Shown here one piece after another: positions 54,788-62,831 of a stretch of DNA of 64,000 nucleotides. Numbering within the stretch: the first letter of the stretch is position 1; each line of letters begins with the position of its first letter. The DNA lies in contig UBMP01000025.1 in NCBI GenBank assembly GCA_900466575.1, positions 62,001 to 126,000 of the forward strand. The letters are read 5' to 3'. This DNA comes from Hyphomicrobiales bacterium. GTDB lineage: Bacteria; Pseudomonadota; Alphaproteobacteria; Rhizobiales; Rhizobiaceae. Below the pieces are notes generated by a model. It was not told the DNA's origin. It saw nothing but the letters and a program-made list of their open reading frames with translations, and ran no database searches. The translations under genes were made by a program, and so were the position numbers.

Positions 54788-56130
54788 CACACAATCTCCA
54801 GATAGGCGCTGAATTCATAGTCGGTCACCTGCTCGGCAAAGCCGGCAATTTCCTGCCGCTTGCAGGCCACGAGCATGTTGCGAAGCAGCGGCGAGAAGAC
54901 CTCTTCCATGATCTCACCATCCTCGAAGGCATCGACGGCGGAACCCCATTCGGACGGAATCTTCTTCAGACGCTCGCCATAGGCGCGGCCTTCGATCGGG
55001 CGCGGCGGCATCCACTTGTTCTTGATGCCGACAAGAGCTGCACCCAGGATGGCCGCCATGGCCAGATAGGGGTTCGCATCGGCCCCCGGCACGCGATGCT
55101 CAATGCGGCGCGACTTCGGGCCACCGCCCGGGATGCGGATGGCAGCCGTGCGGTTTTCGAAGCCCCAGGTGATCGAGGTCGGCGCGTGCGTGTCGGGACG
55201 CAGGCGGCGATAGGAGTTGAAATGCGGCGCGAAGAGCAGCGTCGATTCCGACATGCCCTTCAGCATGCCGGCGACGCAATGCTTGAAAAGGTCGGTGTTT
55301 TCGCCATCAGCATCGGCAAAGACATTCTTACCGCCCTTGTCGACAAGGCTCATGTGCATGTGCATCCCGTTGCCCGAGCGCGTGCCATAGGGCTTGGCCA
55401 TGAAGGTGGCGGCAAAGCCATGCTTGCGGGCGACACCCTTGATGATGCGCTTGGCGAACATGATATCGTCCGCGGCCTTCAGCGGATCATTGCCATGCAA
55501 CAGCGTGATTTCGAACTGGCCGATGCCGTTTTCGGCGACGGCAGCATCCGCCGGCACGTTCTGGCGGGCGCATTCGGCATAGACGTCGGAGAAAAAGTTG
55601 CCGAAGTCGTCGAGCTCATCGATGGAAAGAATGGCGTCGGAGTCGAGGCGCTTGCCGGTATAGGGCGAGATCGGGGGCTCAGGGTAATCCGGTTCGGAGT
55701 CGATCAGGTAGAATTCCAGCTCGGACCCGACGACGGGATAGAGCCCCAGGTCATTATACTGTTTGACGATCGCGGCGAGCGCCTGACGCGGATCGGCCAG
55801 GAAGGGCTTGCCGCTTTCCTCGAACATCCACAGCGGCACCATGGCGCTCGGGCGCTGGGTCCAGCGGACAGGAACCGCACCGCGGCCCGTGGGCTCGCAG
55901 ATACCGTCATTGTCGCCGTGGATGAAGACCTGTTCGGAGCCGATGATGTCTTCGCCCCAAACATCCACGCCGACGATCGAGAGCGGCATGCGGATGCCGC
56001 CTCCCAGGACCTTCTCCAGCTGACTCACCGGCACGCGCTTGCCGCGCAGGATGCCGTTGAGATCGCAAACAACTGCCTGAATGCTCTCGATATCCTGATC
56101 GAGATCGTCTGTGATGTCCGATTTTTCCAC
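54787..56130 (-). CDS. Glutamine synthetase-family protein, PuuA-like
   Basis: 447 residues. The GS fold is complete: LYPVVGSELEFYL near residue 145, GNGMHMHMSL and ENRTAAIRIPGG (given from FENRTAAIRIPG) that bind glutamate and ATP. It lacks the short GlnA features and fits gamma-glutamylpolyamine synthetases such as PuuA. The start is uncertain: a GTG at 56130 (VEKSDITDD) or a TTG at 56160, neither with a strong Shine-Dalgarno. With the oxidase it forms a two-gene unit likely to use putrescine. Confidence 0.85.
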   Translation of the reverse strand: MEKSDITDDLDQDIESIQAVVCDLNGILRGKRVPVSQLEKVLGGGIRMPLSIVGVDVWGEDIIGSEQVFIHGDNDGICEPTGRGAVPVRWTQRPSAMVPLWMFEESGKPFLADPRQALAAIVKQYNDLGLYPVVGSELEFYLIDSEPDYPEPPISPYTGKRLDSDAILSIDELDDFGNFFSDVYAECARQNVPADAAVAENGIGQFEITLLHGNDPLKAADDIMFAKRIIKGVARKHGFAATFMAKPYGTRSGNGMHMHMSLVDKGGKNVFADADGENTDLFKHCVAGMLKGMSESTLLFAPHFNSYRRLRPDTHAPTSITWGFENRTAAIRIPGGGPKSRRIEHRVPGADANPYLAMAAILGAALVGIKNKWMPPRPIEGRAYGERLKKIPSEWGSAVDAFEDGEIMEEVFSPLLRNMLVACKRQEIAGFAEQVTDYEFSAYLEIV

Positions 56131-56202
56131 TTTAGTTCCGCCCGGGGTTCGCTCTGCCAAGGGAAAAATCCAAACTTTTGATCAAATTGTCAAGTAGCGA
56201 CG

Positions 56203-56232
56203 AAAAAGCCCGCCATATTCGGGGCGGGCTTT
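56203..56232 (-). terminator. Terminator of the His-rich exported protein gene
   Basis: AAAGCCCGCC (56205-56214) and GGCGGGCTTT (56223-56232) form a perfect 10-bp stem with an eight-base loop; on the minus strand TTTTTCG follows. It lies about 75 bases after the stop. Confidence 0.85.
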
Positions 56233-56306
56233 GGGTAACAGTGGATGCTCTCCACTGGCGCGATATGGATTTTCATCCGGGCGACAGGCGTCCGGTGGCA
56301 GACGGA

Positions 56307-56564
56307 TCAGCGGCAGACGCGAACCGTATACACATGGCGGTAGCCGTGGCGGTCGCGCTTGACCCGCTTCTCCAGCCAGCAATCCCGGCGATGGTGACGC
56401 GGCGGAACGACGCGTACACCGCGATCGCCAATCCACACACCCGGCCCGCCATGATGGCGATAGCCACCGTGACGGTGGTGATCGTAGGGGTCTGCGCTCG
56501 CAGCCGTCACTCCGAAGCCCGTGAAAAGAAGAGCGGCGGTTGCGGCAATCATGAGATGTTTCAT
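56307..56564 (-). CDS. Small His/Arg-rich exported protein
   Basis: 85 residues: a signal peptide (core about 6-20, cut near AASA), then a His/Gly-rich stretch PYDHHRHGGYRHHGG and a basic C-terminal part with two cysteines (RDCWLEK and RVCR). I do not recognise a named family. The His cluster might bind metal and the cysteines could pair, but neither is shown. It has its own promoter gap (215 bases to leuB) and a strong terminator, which supports a real gene. Confidence 0.75.
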   Translation of the reverse strand: MKHLMIAATAALLFTGFGVTAASADPYDHHRHGGYRHHGGPGVWIGDRGVRVVPPRHHRRDCWLEKRVKRDRHGYRHVYTVRVCR

Positions 56565-56779
56565 CGAAACGTCCTCCGGTTCTCAGGTTATCATCGCAAG
56601 AACTCCGATTGACAGGTTCTTGTTCCAGAACGATGGCGACCATCTCTTCTAAGCGATTGCAACAGGGCCTTCCAGTGGAAACACCGGACCGTACCGACAA
56701 GGGCTCTCTCGTGCTTGAAATACCGGCTTTCCCGCTATAAGAACCCCGCCCATACACAGATTTTCAGGAGACTTTCGAC

Positions 56780-57892
56780 ATGACAGCGCGCAATCTCTTC
56801 CTCCTGCCCGGCGACGGCATCGGCCCGGAAGCCATGGCGGAAGTCCGCAAGATCATCGGCTGGATGAACGAGGCCAAGGGCGCGAATTTCGTTACTGACG
56901 AAGGTCTCGTCGGCGGCTGCGCTTACGACGCGCATGGCGCGGCCATTTCGGAAGCCGACATGGCGAAGGCCATGGCAGCGGACGCCGTTCTCTTCGGCGC
57001 CGTCGGCGGCCCGAAGTGGGATGCCGTTCCTTATGAAGTGCGCCCGGAAGCCGGTCTCCTTCGCCTGCGCAAGGATCTGGAACTCTTCGCGAACCTGCGC
57101 CCGGCCATCTGCTATCCGGCGCTGGCTTCCGCGTCCTCACTGAAGCCGGAACTGGTCGAAGGTCTCGACATCCTCATAATCCGCGAGCTGACCGGCGGCG
57201 TCTATTTCGGCGAACCGAAGACGATCACCGATCTCGGCAACGGCCAGAAGCGCGCCATCGATACGCAGGTCTATGACACCTACGAGATCGAGCGCATTGC
57301 CTCCGTCGCGTTCGAAATGGCCCGCACGCGCAAGAACGCCGTCTGCTCGATGGAAAAGCGCAACGTCATGAAGTCGGGCGTGCTCTGGAACCAGGTCGTC
57401 ACGCAGACGCACAAGGACAAGTATCCCGACGTCAAGCTCGAGCACATGCTGGCCGATGCCGGCGGCATGCAGCTGGTGCGCGCGCCGAAGCAGTTCGACG
57501 TCATCGTCACGGATAACCTCTTCGGCGACATGCTCTCCGACGTTGCCGCCATGCTCACGGGCTCGCTCGGCATGCTGCCGTCCGCTTCGCTCGGCGCACC
57601 GGATGCCAAGACCGGCAAGCACAAGGCGCTCTATGAGCCCGTCCATGGTTCGGCGCCCGACATCGCCGGCAAGGGCGTTGCGAACCCGATCGCCATGATC
57701 GCTTCGTTTGCCATGTGCCTGCGCTATTCGTTCAACATGGTAAAGGAAGCCGACAATCTCGAGAAGGCGATCGCCAATGTTCTCGACAAGGGCATCCGCA
57801 CCGGCGACATCATGGCCGAAGGCGCAACGCGCGTCGGCACGGTCGAAATGGGGGACGCAATTTTGACGGAATTCAAGGCTCTTTCTGCCTGA
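56780..57892 (+). CDS. leuB: 3-isopropylmalate dehydrogenase
   Basis: 370 residues. LeuB carries out the oxidative decarboxylation step of leucine synthesis. [12 protein letters not shown] at the start, [30 protein letters not shown] and the signature [25 protein letters not shown] (in parts: [14 protein letters not shown]) are present, as is the NAD-binding [21 protein letters not shown] lies nine bases before the ATG. A strong hairpin follows. Confidence 0.97.
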   Translation: MTARNLFLLPGDGIGPEAMAEVRKIIGWMNEAKGANFVTDEGLVGGCAYDAHGAAISEADMAKAMAADAVLFGAVGGPKWDAVPYEVRPEAGLLRLRKDLELFANLRPAICYPALASASSLKPELVEGLDILIIRELTGGVYFGEPKTITDLGNGQKRAIDTQVYDTYEIERIASVAFEMARTRKNAVCSMEKRNVMKSGVLWNQVVTQTHKDKYPDVKLEHMLADAGGMQLVRAPKQFDVIVTDNLFGDMLSDVAAMLTGSLGMLPSASLGAPDAKTGKHKALYEPVHGSAPDIAGKGVANPIAMIASFAMCLRYSFNMVKEADNLEKAIANVLDKGIRTGDIMAEGATRVGTVEMGDAILTEFKALSA

Positions 57893-57909
57893 CATCGCTC
57901 ATCATGTGT

Positions 57910-57946
57910 CGGAGCGTCGCACCCGTTGAAACGGTGCGATGCTCCG
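57910..57946 (+). terminator. Strong hairpin after leuB
   Basis: GGAGC/GCTCC (57911-57915, 57941-57945) continues into TCGCACC plus CGTT paired with AACGGTGCGA (57917-57939), with a single bulged C and one G-T pair. It begins 18 bases after the leuB stop; no T-run follows. Confidence 0.55.
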
Positions 57947-58027
57947 TGCATCTAAAGAGCCGCACCCCCCGTGTTTTCGATCCGCGCCTGCCGCGCCCGG
58001 ATCCCTTGCGAAAGGCGACTGACGCAG

Positions 58028-58738
58028 ATGATGGGCCTCGACGGCTTTCTGAACTGGCTCGCGGAGCGCCGCGCGCAACATTCCGCCTCCACTCCCCGGA
58101 TACGATGGAAGACATGGGCCGCCGTCACGCTGGTGCTGGTGGTATTTGCCATGGTGTTTCGCGACAGCGCATTGACCATTGCCGCGCGCCAGGAGCCTGA
58201 GTGGCTCAGGGTGCTGGCCGAAAACACGACCGATCTCGGTAAATCGTGGTGGAGCCTGACGCTGACGGGCGTTGTCTTTATCGGAGCGATGGTTGCCCTG
58301 AAGCTGGTCACCGATGCAGCGGCGCACGTGCGCCTGCACTATGTGGCAACAGCTTCGGCCTATGTATTCCTCAGCGTCGCGCTCTCCGGGATCATCGGGA
58401 ATATCGTCAAGCGTATCATCGGCCGCGCCCGACCGCCGCTTTTCGACGCGGAAGGGGCGTTTCACTTCAAGTCCTTCTCGGGCCATCTCTACGAGAGCTT
58501 CCCCTCCGGCCACTCGACAACGGATGGCGCGATGGCGATGGCGCTCGCGGTGCTGTTTCCGCGCTACCGCGTCGCCTTCTTCCTCGTGGGCGGCTTCCTG
58601 GCGCTGACGCGCATCATGGTCGGCGCGCATTACCTGAGCGACGTGATTGCCGGCTACTCGTTCGGCCTGTGGTATGCCTATATGAGCGCGCTCTTCTTCG
58701 CCAAGCACGGTTTTTCGCTGAAACAGCCCAAGTGGTGA
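58028..58738 (+). CDS. PAP2-family phosphatase
   Basis: 236 residues with about five membrane helices. The three phosphatase motifs are KRIIGRARP, FPSGHSTT and TRIMVGAHYLSDV, with catalytic His in the second and third (the first residue of the third is Thr rather than Ser). Members dephosphorylate phosphatidic acid, undecaprenyl-PP or sugar lipids; the substrate is not clear. The ATG pair at 58028-58033 is taken as start; the frame extends to 57971. Its stop abuts the stop of the convergent MFS gene (58736-58741). Confidence 0.88.
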   Translation: MMGLDGFLNWLAERRAQHSASTPRIRWKTWAAVTLVLVVFAMVFRDSALTIAARQEPEWLRVLAENTTDLGKSWWSLTLTGVVFIGAMVALKLVTDAAAHVRLHYVATASAYVFLSVALSGIIGNIVKRIIGRARPPLFDAEGAFHFKSFSGHLYESFPSGHSTTDGAMAMALAVLFPRYRVAFFLVGGFLALTRIMVGAHYLSDVIAGYSFGLWYAYMSALFFAKHGFSLKQPKW

Positions 58739-59932
58739 TTAGGCGACCGCCGCACGGCGACCGCCCAGCATCAGCAGCGACACAACCAGCGCAATAACAC
58801 CGCACAGGCCGATAACGGCCGCCATCGTCACCGGCGTGCCGTCGAAGACCGCACTGACCCCGACGATGGCCGCAGCGCCGATCAGCATCTGCATCGTGCC
58901 ACCCAGCGAGGCTGCCGTGCCGGCGATCGGTCCATGCTCTTCCAGCGACAGAACCATGGCCGTCGGGATCACCAGACCGAGGAAGGCGTTGGCGACAATG
59001 AGCAGGCCGACCAGCATGACGAAGGTGCCGATGCCCGTGGCAAAGACGATATAGAGCAGCACGGTCGCCACGGCGAAACCGGCCACGCAGAAGCGCACGA
59101 CCGGCATCGCCCCGAAGCGGTTGCCGAGATTGGCCGCGAACTGGCTGGAGCCGAAGAAACCCAACGCATTGAGTGCAAAGGCGAGACTGAACTGCGTGGA
59201 CGTCAGGCCGAAATACTGCGTGTAAAGAAACGGCGCCGTTGCGAGAAAGGCGAAGAAGCTCGCCATGCCCGCGCCGCCGATCAGCGTCTGGCCGATGAAG
59301 TTGCGGTCGCGGATCAGCACCTTGAAGGCGGCGACCATGCCGCTGAGTTCAAAGGGCGTGCGATATTCCGGATGCAGGGTTTCCTTCAGGCTGAAGCGCG
59401 TGAGCAGAAGGCTGACGCCCGCCGTGCCGGCTGCGAACCAGAAGACCGCCGGCCAGCCGAAGGCCGCCATCAGCCCGCTGCCGCCGAGCGGCGCGAGCAT
59501 GGGCGAGACCGACGTGACGAGCATGATCGTGGACATGAGCCGTGTGGCGTCGCTTCCGGTGTAGAGATCGCGGATGACGGCACGCGGGATCGACATGACT
59601 GCTGCAGCACCCACGCCCTGAACGAAGCGGGCGGCAATCAGCCAGCCCATGGAGGGCGCGAGCGCGCAAGCAGCAGACGCGACGAGGAAGAGGCCGAGGC
59701 CGAAATAGAGCGGCGGTTTGCGCCCGACACTGTCCGACGCCGGGCCATAGATCAGCTGGCAGATGCCGAAGGCCGAGAAGAAGGACATGAGCGTCCATTG
59801 CGCGGCGGCGGCATCGGCGTGGAGATCGGCGGCAATCTTGGGCAGCGCCGGAATGTACATGTCGATCGCCACCGGCCCGACAGCGCCGAGCAGCGCGAGG
59901 ATGATCGCGAGCTTCAAGATTTCCGGTTTCAT
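58739..59932 (-). CDS. Bcr/CflA-family drug efflux MFS transporter
   Basis: 397 residues with 12 hydrophobic segments. The first helix carries AVGPVAIDMYIPALP, the Bcr/CflA hallmark, and the loop after helix 2 has YGPASDSVGRKP, the MFS motif A. The family exports drugs such as bicyclomycin or chloramphenicol and some amino acids; the natural substrate is unknown. It is divergent from the spermidine genes, with a 269-base gap. Confidence 0.88.
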   Translation of the reverse strand: MKPEILKLAIILALLGAVGPVAIDMYIPALPKIAADLHADAAAAQWTLMSFFSAFGICQLIYGPASDSVGRKPPLYFGLGLFLVASAACALAPSMGWLIAARFVQGVGAAAVMSIPRAVIRDLYTGSDATRLMSTIMLVTSVSPMLAPLGGSGLMAAFGWPAVFWFAAGTAGVSLLLTRFSLKETLHPEYRTPFELSGMVAAFKVLIRDRNFIGQTLIGGAGMASFFAFLATAPFLYTQYFGLTSTQFSLAFALNALGFFGSSQFAANLGNRFGAMPVVRFCVAGFAVATVLLYIVFATGIGTFVMLVGLLIVANAFLGLVIPTAMVLSLEEHGPIAGTAASLGGTMQMLIGAAAIVGVSAVFDGTPVTMAAVIGLCGVIALVVSLLMLGGRRAAVA

Positions 59933-60107
59933 GGGGATTGCCGCCTGAACTTTATATTAGAAATGTCTTTTCCAAATCTCAGATTCGACCCTGCGCTACA
60001 AGGCGCGATGGCTCAATAGTTTTGAACGCCGGATTTGTAATCTTGATGAACCGCAAGGCGGCGTCTGTAACTTTCCCGACACATATTCACGATAGGGCAT
60101 TGTTTCC

Positions 60108-60168
60108 TAACCCCATCCGGGGTAAGGGGGCCGCTTCGCGCGCCGGGGTCGGGTTTTCCCTCCGGCGC
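60108..60168 (+). promoter_or_regulatory. Structured leader upstream of the carboxyspermidine decarboxylase gene
   Basis: Two hairpins precede the gene: ACCCC/GGGGT at 60110-60123 with a four-base loop, and GCGCCGG/CCGGCGC at 60140-60168 enclosing GGG-TTTT-CCC (60151-60160). The second ends 33 bases before the ATG. It could be an attenuator or an RNA switch; nothing shows which. Confidence 0.4.
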
Positions 60169-60201
60169 ATCATCTTTTCCGGGGCACGGACTTTAGGATT
60201 G

Positions 60202-61299
60202 ATGCTGAAAACACCCTATTACCTGATCGACAAGTCGAAGCTTCTTCCCAACATGGAGAAGATCGCATGGCTGCGCGAGAATTCGGGCGCGAAGTCTCTT
60301 CTCGCCCTGAAATGCTTCGCCACGTGGTCGGTCTTCGACCTGATGAGCGAATACATGGACGGCACGACGTCGTCTTCGCTCTATGAAGTGAAGCTTGGCC
60401 GCGAGAAGTTCGGCAAGGAAACGCATGCCTATTCGGTCGCCTATGGCGATGACGAAATCGGCGAAGTGGTCGAGAACTGCGACAAGATCATCTTCAACAC
60501 GATCAACCAGCTGGAACGCTTCGACGCGGCCTCCGCCTCCAAGGTGCGCGGTCTGCGGGTCAATCCGCGCGTCTCGACCTCGGAATGGCTGATCTCCGAC
60601 CCTGCACGTCCGCATTCCCGCCTCGGCGAATGGGATGCCACTAAGATCGAGGCCGTGGCCGACAAGATCACCGGCTTCATGTTCCATAACAATTGCGAGA
60701 ATGACGATTTCGATCGCTTCTCGGAGATGCTAGGCAAGATCGAGGCGGATTTCGGTCATCTGATCGCGAAGATGAAATGGGTGAGCCTCGGCGGCGGCAT
60801 CCACTTCACCGGCGAGAACTATCCGATCGACAAGCTCGCCGACCGGCTGAAGCGCTTTGCCGACACCTATGGCATCCAAGTCTATCTGGAGCCGGGCGAG
60901 GCTTCGATCACCAAGTCGACGACGCTGGAAGTGACCGTGCTCGACACGCTCTACAACGGCAAGAACCTCGCCATCGTGGATTCGTCCATCGAGGCGCATA
61001 TGCTCGACCTGCTGATCTACCGGCAGTCGGCCAAGATGGCCCCGAACGAGGGCGCGCACGAATACATGGTCTGCGGCAAGTCCTGCCTTGCGGGCGATAT
61101 TTTCGGCGAATTCAAATTTGACCATGAACTGAAGCCCGGCGACCGCCTCTCCATCCAGGATGCGGCCGGCTACACCATGGTCAAGAAGAACTGGTTTAAC
61201 GGCGTGAAAATGCCGTCAATCGCCATTCGGGAAACCGATGGCAGCATCAGGACGGTCCGCGAGTTCACCTTCGCGGACTACGAACAAAGCCTGTCCTGA
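60202..61299 (+). CDS. nspC: Carboxynorspermidine/carboxyspermidine decarboxylase
   Basis: 365 residues of the fold-III PLP decarboxylases. The PLP Lys is Lys37 in SLLALKCFATWSVF; WVSLGGGIHFTGENYP and YLEPGEASITKST bind phosphate and substrate, and CGKSCLAGDIFGEF holds the catalytic Cys. In Rhizobiales the enzyme yields spermidine from carboxyspermidine. The ATG at 60202 opens the conserved MLKTPYYLID; the longer frame is unsupported. The partner dehydrogenase lies 56 bases downstream. Confidence 0.93.
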   Translation: MLKTPYYLIDKSKLLPNMEKIAWLRENSGAKSLLALKCFATWSVFDLMSEYMDGTTSSSLYEVKLGREKFGKETHAYSVAYGDDEIGEVVENCDKIIFNTINQLERFDAASASKVRGLRVNPRVSTSEWLISDPARPHSRLGEWDATKIEAVADKITGFMFHNNCENDDFDRFSEMLGKIEADFGHLIAKMKWVSLGGGIHFTGENYPIDKLADRLKRFADTYGIQVYLEPGEASITKSTTLEVTVLDTLYNGKNLAIVDSSIEAHMLDLLIYRQSAKMAPNEGAHEYMVCGKSCLAGDIFGEFKFDHELKPGDRLSIQDAAGYTMVKKNWFNGVKMPSIAIRETDGSIRTVREFTFADYEQSLS

Positions 61300-61355
61300 A
61301 GCGATCCGCTTCACGAAGGTCTCTGACGATTGGACATAAGGAGTTAGTCCCCATC

Positions 61356-62603
61356 ATGAAGAAGAACGTGCTCATCATCGGCGCCGGCGGCGTCGCACAG
61401 GTGGTCGCGCACAAGTGCGCGCAGAACAACGACGTCCTCGGCGACCTGCATATCGCCTCGCGCACCAAGGCGAAGTGCGACGCGATCATTGCCTCCGTGC
61501 ACGAGAAGAAGGCGATGAAGCAGCCGGGCGTTTTTGAGGCCCATGCGCTCGACGCGCTCGATATCGAAGCCACCAAGGCGCTGATCAAGTCGACCAAGTC
61601 CGAGATCGTCATCAATGTCGGCACGGCCTTCCTCAACATGTCGGTGCTGCGCGCCTGCATGGACACAGGCGTTGCCTATATCGACACCGCGATCCACGAA
61701 GAGCCGAACAAGATCTGTGAAACGCCGCCGTGGTACGGGAACTATGAGTGGAAGCGTGCCGCCGAATGCGAAGAGAAGGGCATCACCGCCATTCTCGGTG
61801 CCGGCTTCGACCCGGGCATGGTCAACGCCTATGCCAAGCTCGCCAAGGACGAGTATTTCGACAAGATCACCGATGTCGACATCGTCGACATCAATGCCGG
61901 CAGCCATGGCAAGTATTTCGCCACCAATTTCGACCCGGAAATCAACTTCCGCGAATTCACCGGCGTCGTCTATTCTTGGCAGAAGGGCGAATGGCAGGTC
62001 AACAAGATGTTCGAGATCGGCAAGGATTATGACCTGCCCGTCGTCGGCACGCGCCGCGCCTATCTCTGCGGCCATGACGAAGTGCATTCGCTGGCGAAGA
62101 ACATGGATGGCGCGGATGTCCGCTTCTGGATGGGCTTCGGCGATCACTACATCAACGTCTTCACCGTGCTGAAGAACCTTGGTCTCCTCTCCGAACAGCC
62201 GGTCAAGCTGGCCGACGGTTCGGAAGTCGTGCCGCTCAAGGTCGTCAAGGCCTGCCTGCCCGACCCCGCATCGCTTGCCCCCAACTACGAAGGCAAGACC
62301 TGCATCGGCGACTTCGTGAAGGGCACGAAGGACGGCAAGCAACGCGAAGTCTTCATCTACAACGTCGCCGACCACAAGGAAGCCTATAACGAAGTGGGCT
62401 CCCAGGGCATTTCCTACACCGCCGGCGTTCCCCCGGTTGCTGCCGCGATCCTGATCGCCAAGGGCGCATGGGACGTCAAGAAAATGGTGAACGTCGAAGA
62501 ACTGCCGCCGCAGCCCTTCCTCGCCGTGCTGAACCGCATCGGCCTGCAGACCTGCATCCGCGACGAACAGGGCGAGCGCCCGCTGGAATTCGTCGAGCCC
62601 TGA
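61356..62603 (+). CDS. Carboxyspermidine dehydrogenase (saccharopine dehydrogenase family)
   Basis: 415 residues. The Rossmann motif is VLIIGAGGVAQVVAHKC at the start; YIDTAIHEEPNKIC and GAGFDPGMVNAYAKLA lie in the catalytic part. The enzyme reductively joins putrescine with aspartate semialdehyde, giving carboxyspermidine for the decarboxylase just upstream. AAGGAG lies ten bases before the ATG. Similar enzymes act on diaminopropane (carboxynorspermidine) or, rarely, make saccharopine; the pairing with nspC favours polyamine work. Confidence 0.92.
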   Translation: MKKNVLIIGAGGVAQVVAHKCAQNNDVLGDLHIASRTKAKCDAIIASVHEKKAMKQPGVFEAHALDALDIEATKALIKSTKSEIVINVGTAFLNMSVLRACMDTGVAYIDTAIHEEPNKICETPPWYGNYEWKRAAECEEKGITAILGAGFDPGMVNAYAKLAKDEYFDKITDVDIVDINAGSHGKYFATNFDPEINFREFTGVVYSWQKGEWQVNKMFEIGKDYDLPVVGTRRAYLCGHDEVHSLAKNMDGADVRFWMGFGDHYINVFTVLKNLGLLSEQPVKLADGSEVVPLKVVKACLPDPASLAPNYEGKTCIGDFVKGTKDGKQREVFIYNVADHKEAYNEVGSQGISYTAGVPPVAAAILIAKGAWDVKKMVNVEELPPQPFLAVLNRIGLQTCIRDEQGERPLEFVEP

Positions 62604-62626
62604 GATCTGGGGCTTCTCGGAATGAC

Positions 62627-62657
62627 AAACCCGCCGGAGCGATCCGGCGGGTTTTTT
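62627..62657 (+). terminator. Rho-independent terminator of the spermidine genes
   Basis: AACCCGCCGGA (62628-62638) and TCCGGCGGGTT (62643-62653) pair perfectly around GCGA, followed by a run of T. It lies 24 bases after the dehydrogenase stop. Confidence 0.92.
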
Positions 62658-62683
62658 GTTTTGAAGCTAGGGCATGCCGTGTG

Positions 62684-62818
62684 GCGCCCCCTCATCGCCT
62701 CGCTTTGCTCGGCACTTCTCCCCGATGGGGAGAAGAGGGTGGATGCCGCAGCGTTGCGGTCCCCCTCGCCCCTCCGGGGAGAGGTCCGCCGAGCGGAGCG
62801 GAGGCGGGGTGAGGGGCG
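62684..62818. repeat. GC-rich palindromic intergenic repeat
   Basis: Imperfect outer arms (62685-62713 and 62788-62818) share GCTCGGC/GCCGAGC and CCCCTCA/TGAGGGG, and enclose CTTCTCCCC/GGGGAGAAG (62715-62735). It fills the gap between the terminator of the spermidine genes and the convergent M3 peptidase. It belongs to the class of rhizobial intergenic palindromes with CTTCTCCCC-GGGGAGAAG cores and differs from the element at 40971-41154. Confidence 0.75.
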
Positions 62819-62831
62819 AAGCGGGAGAGCC

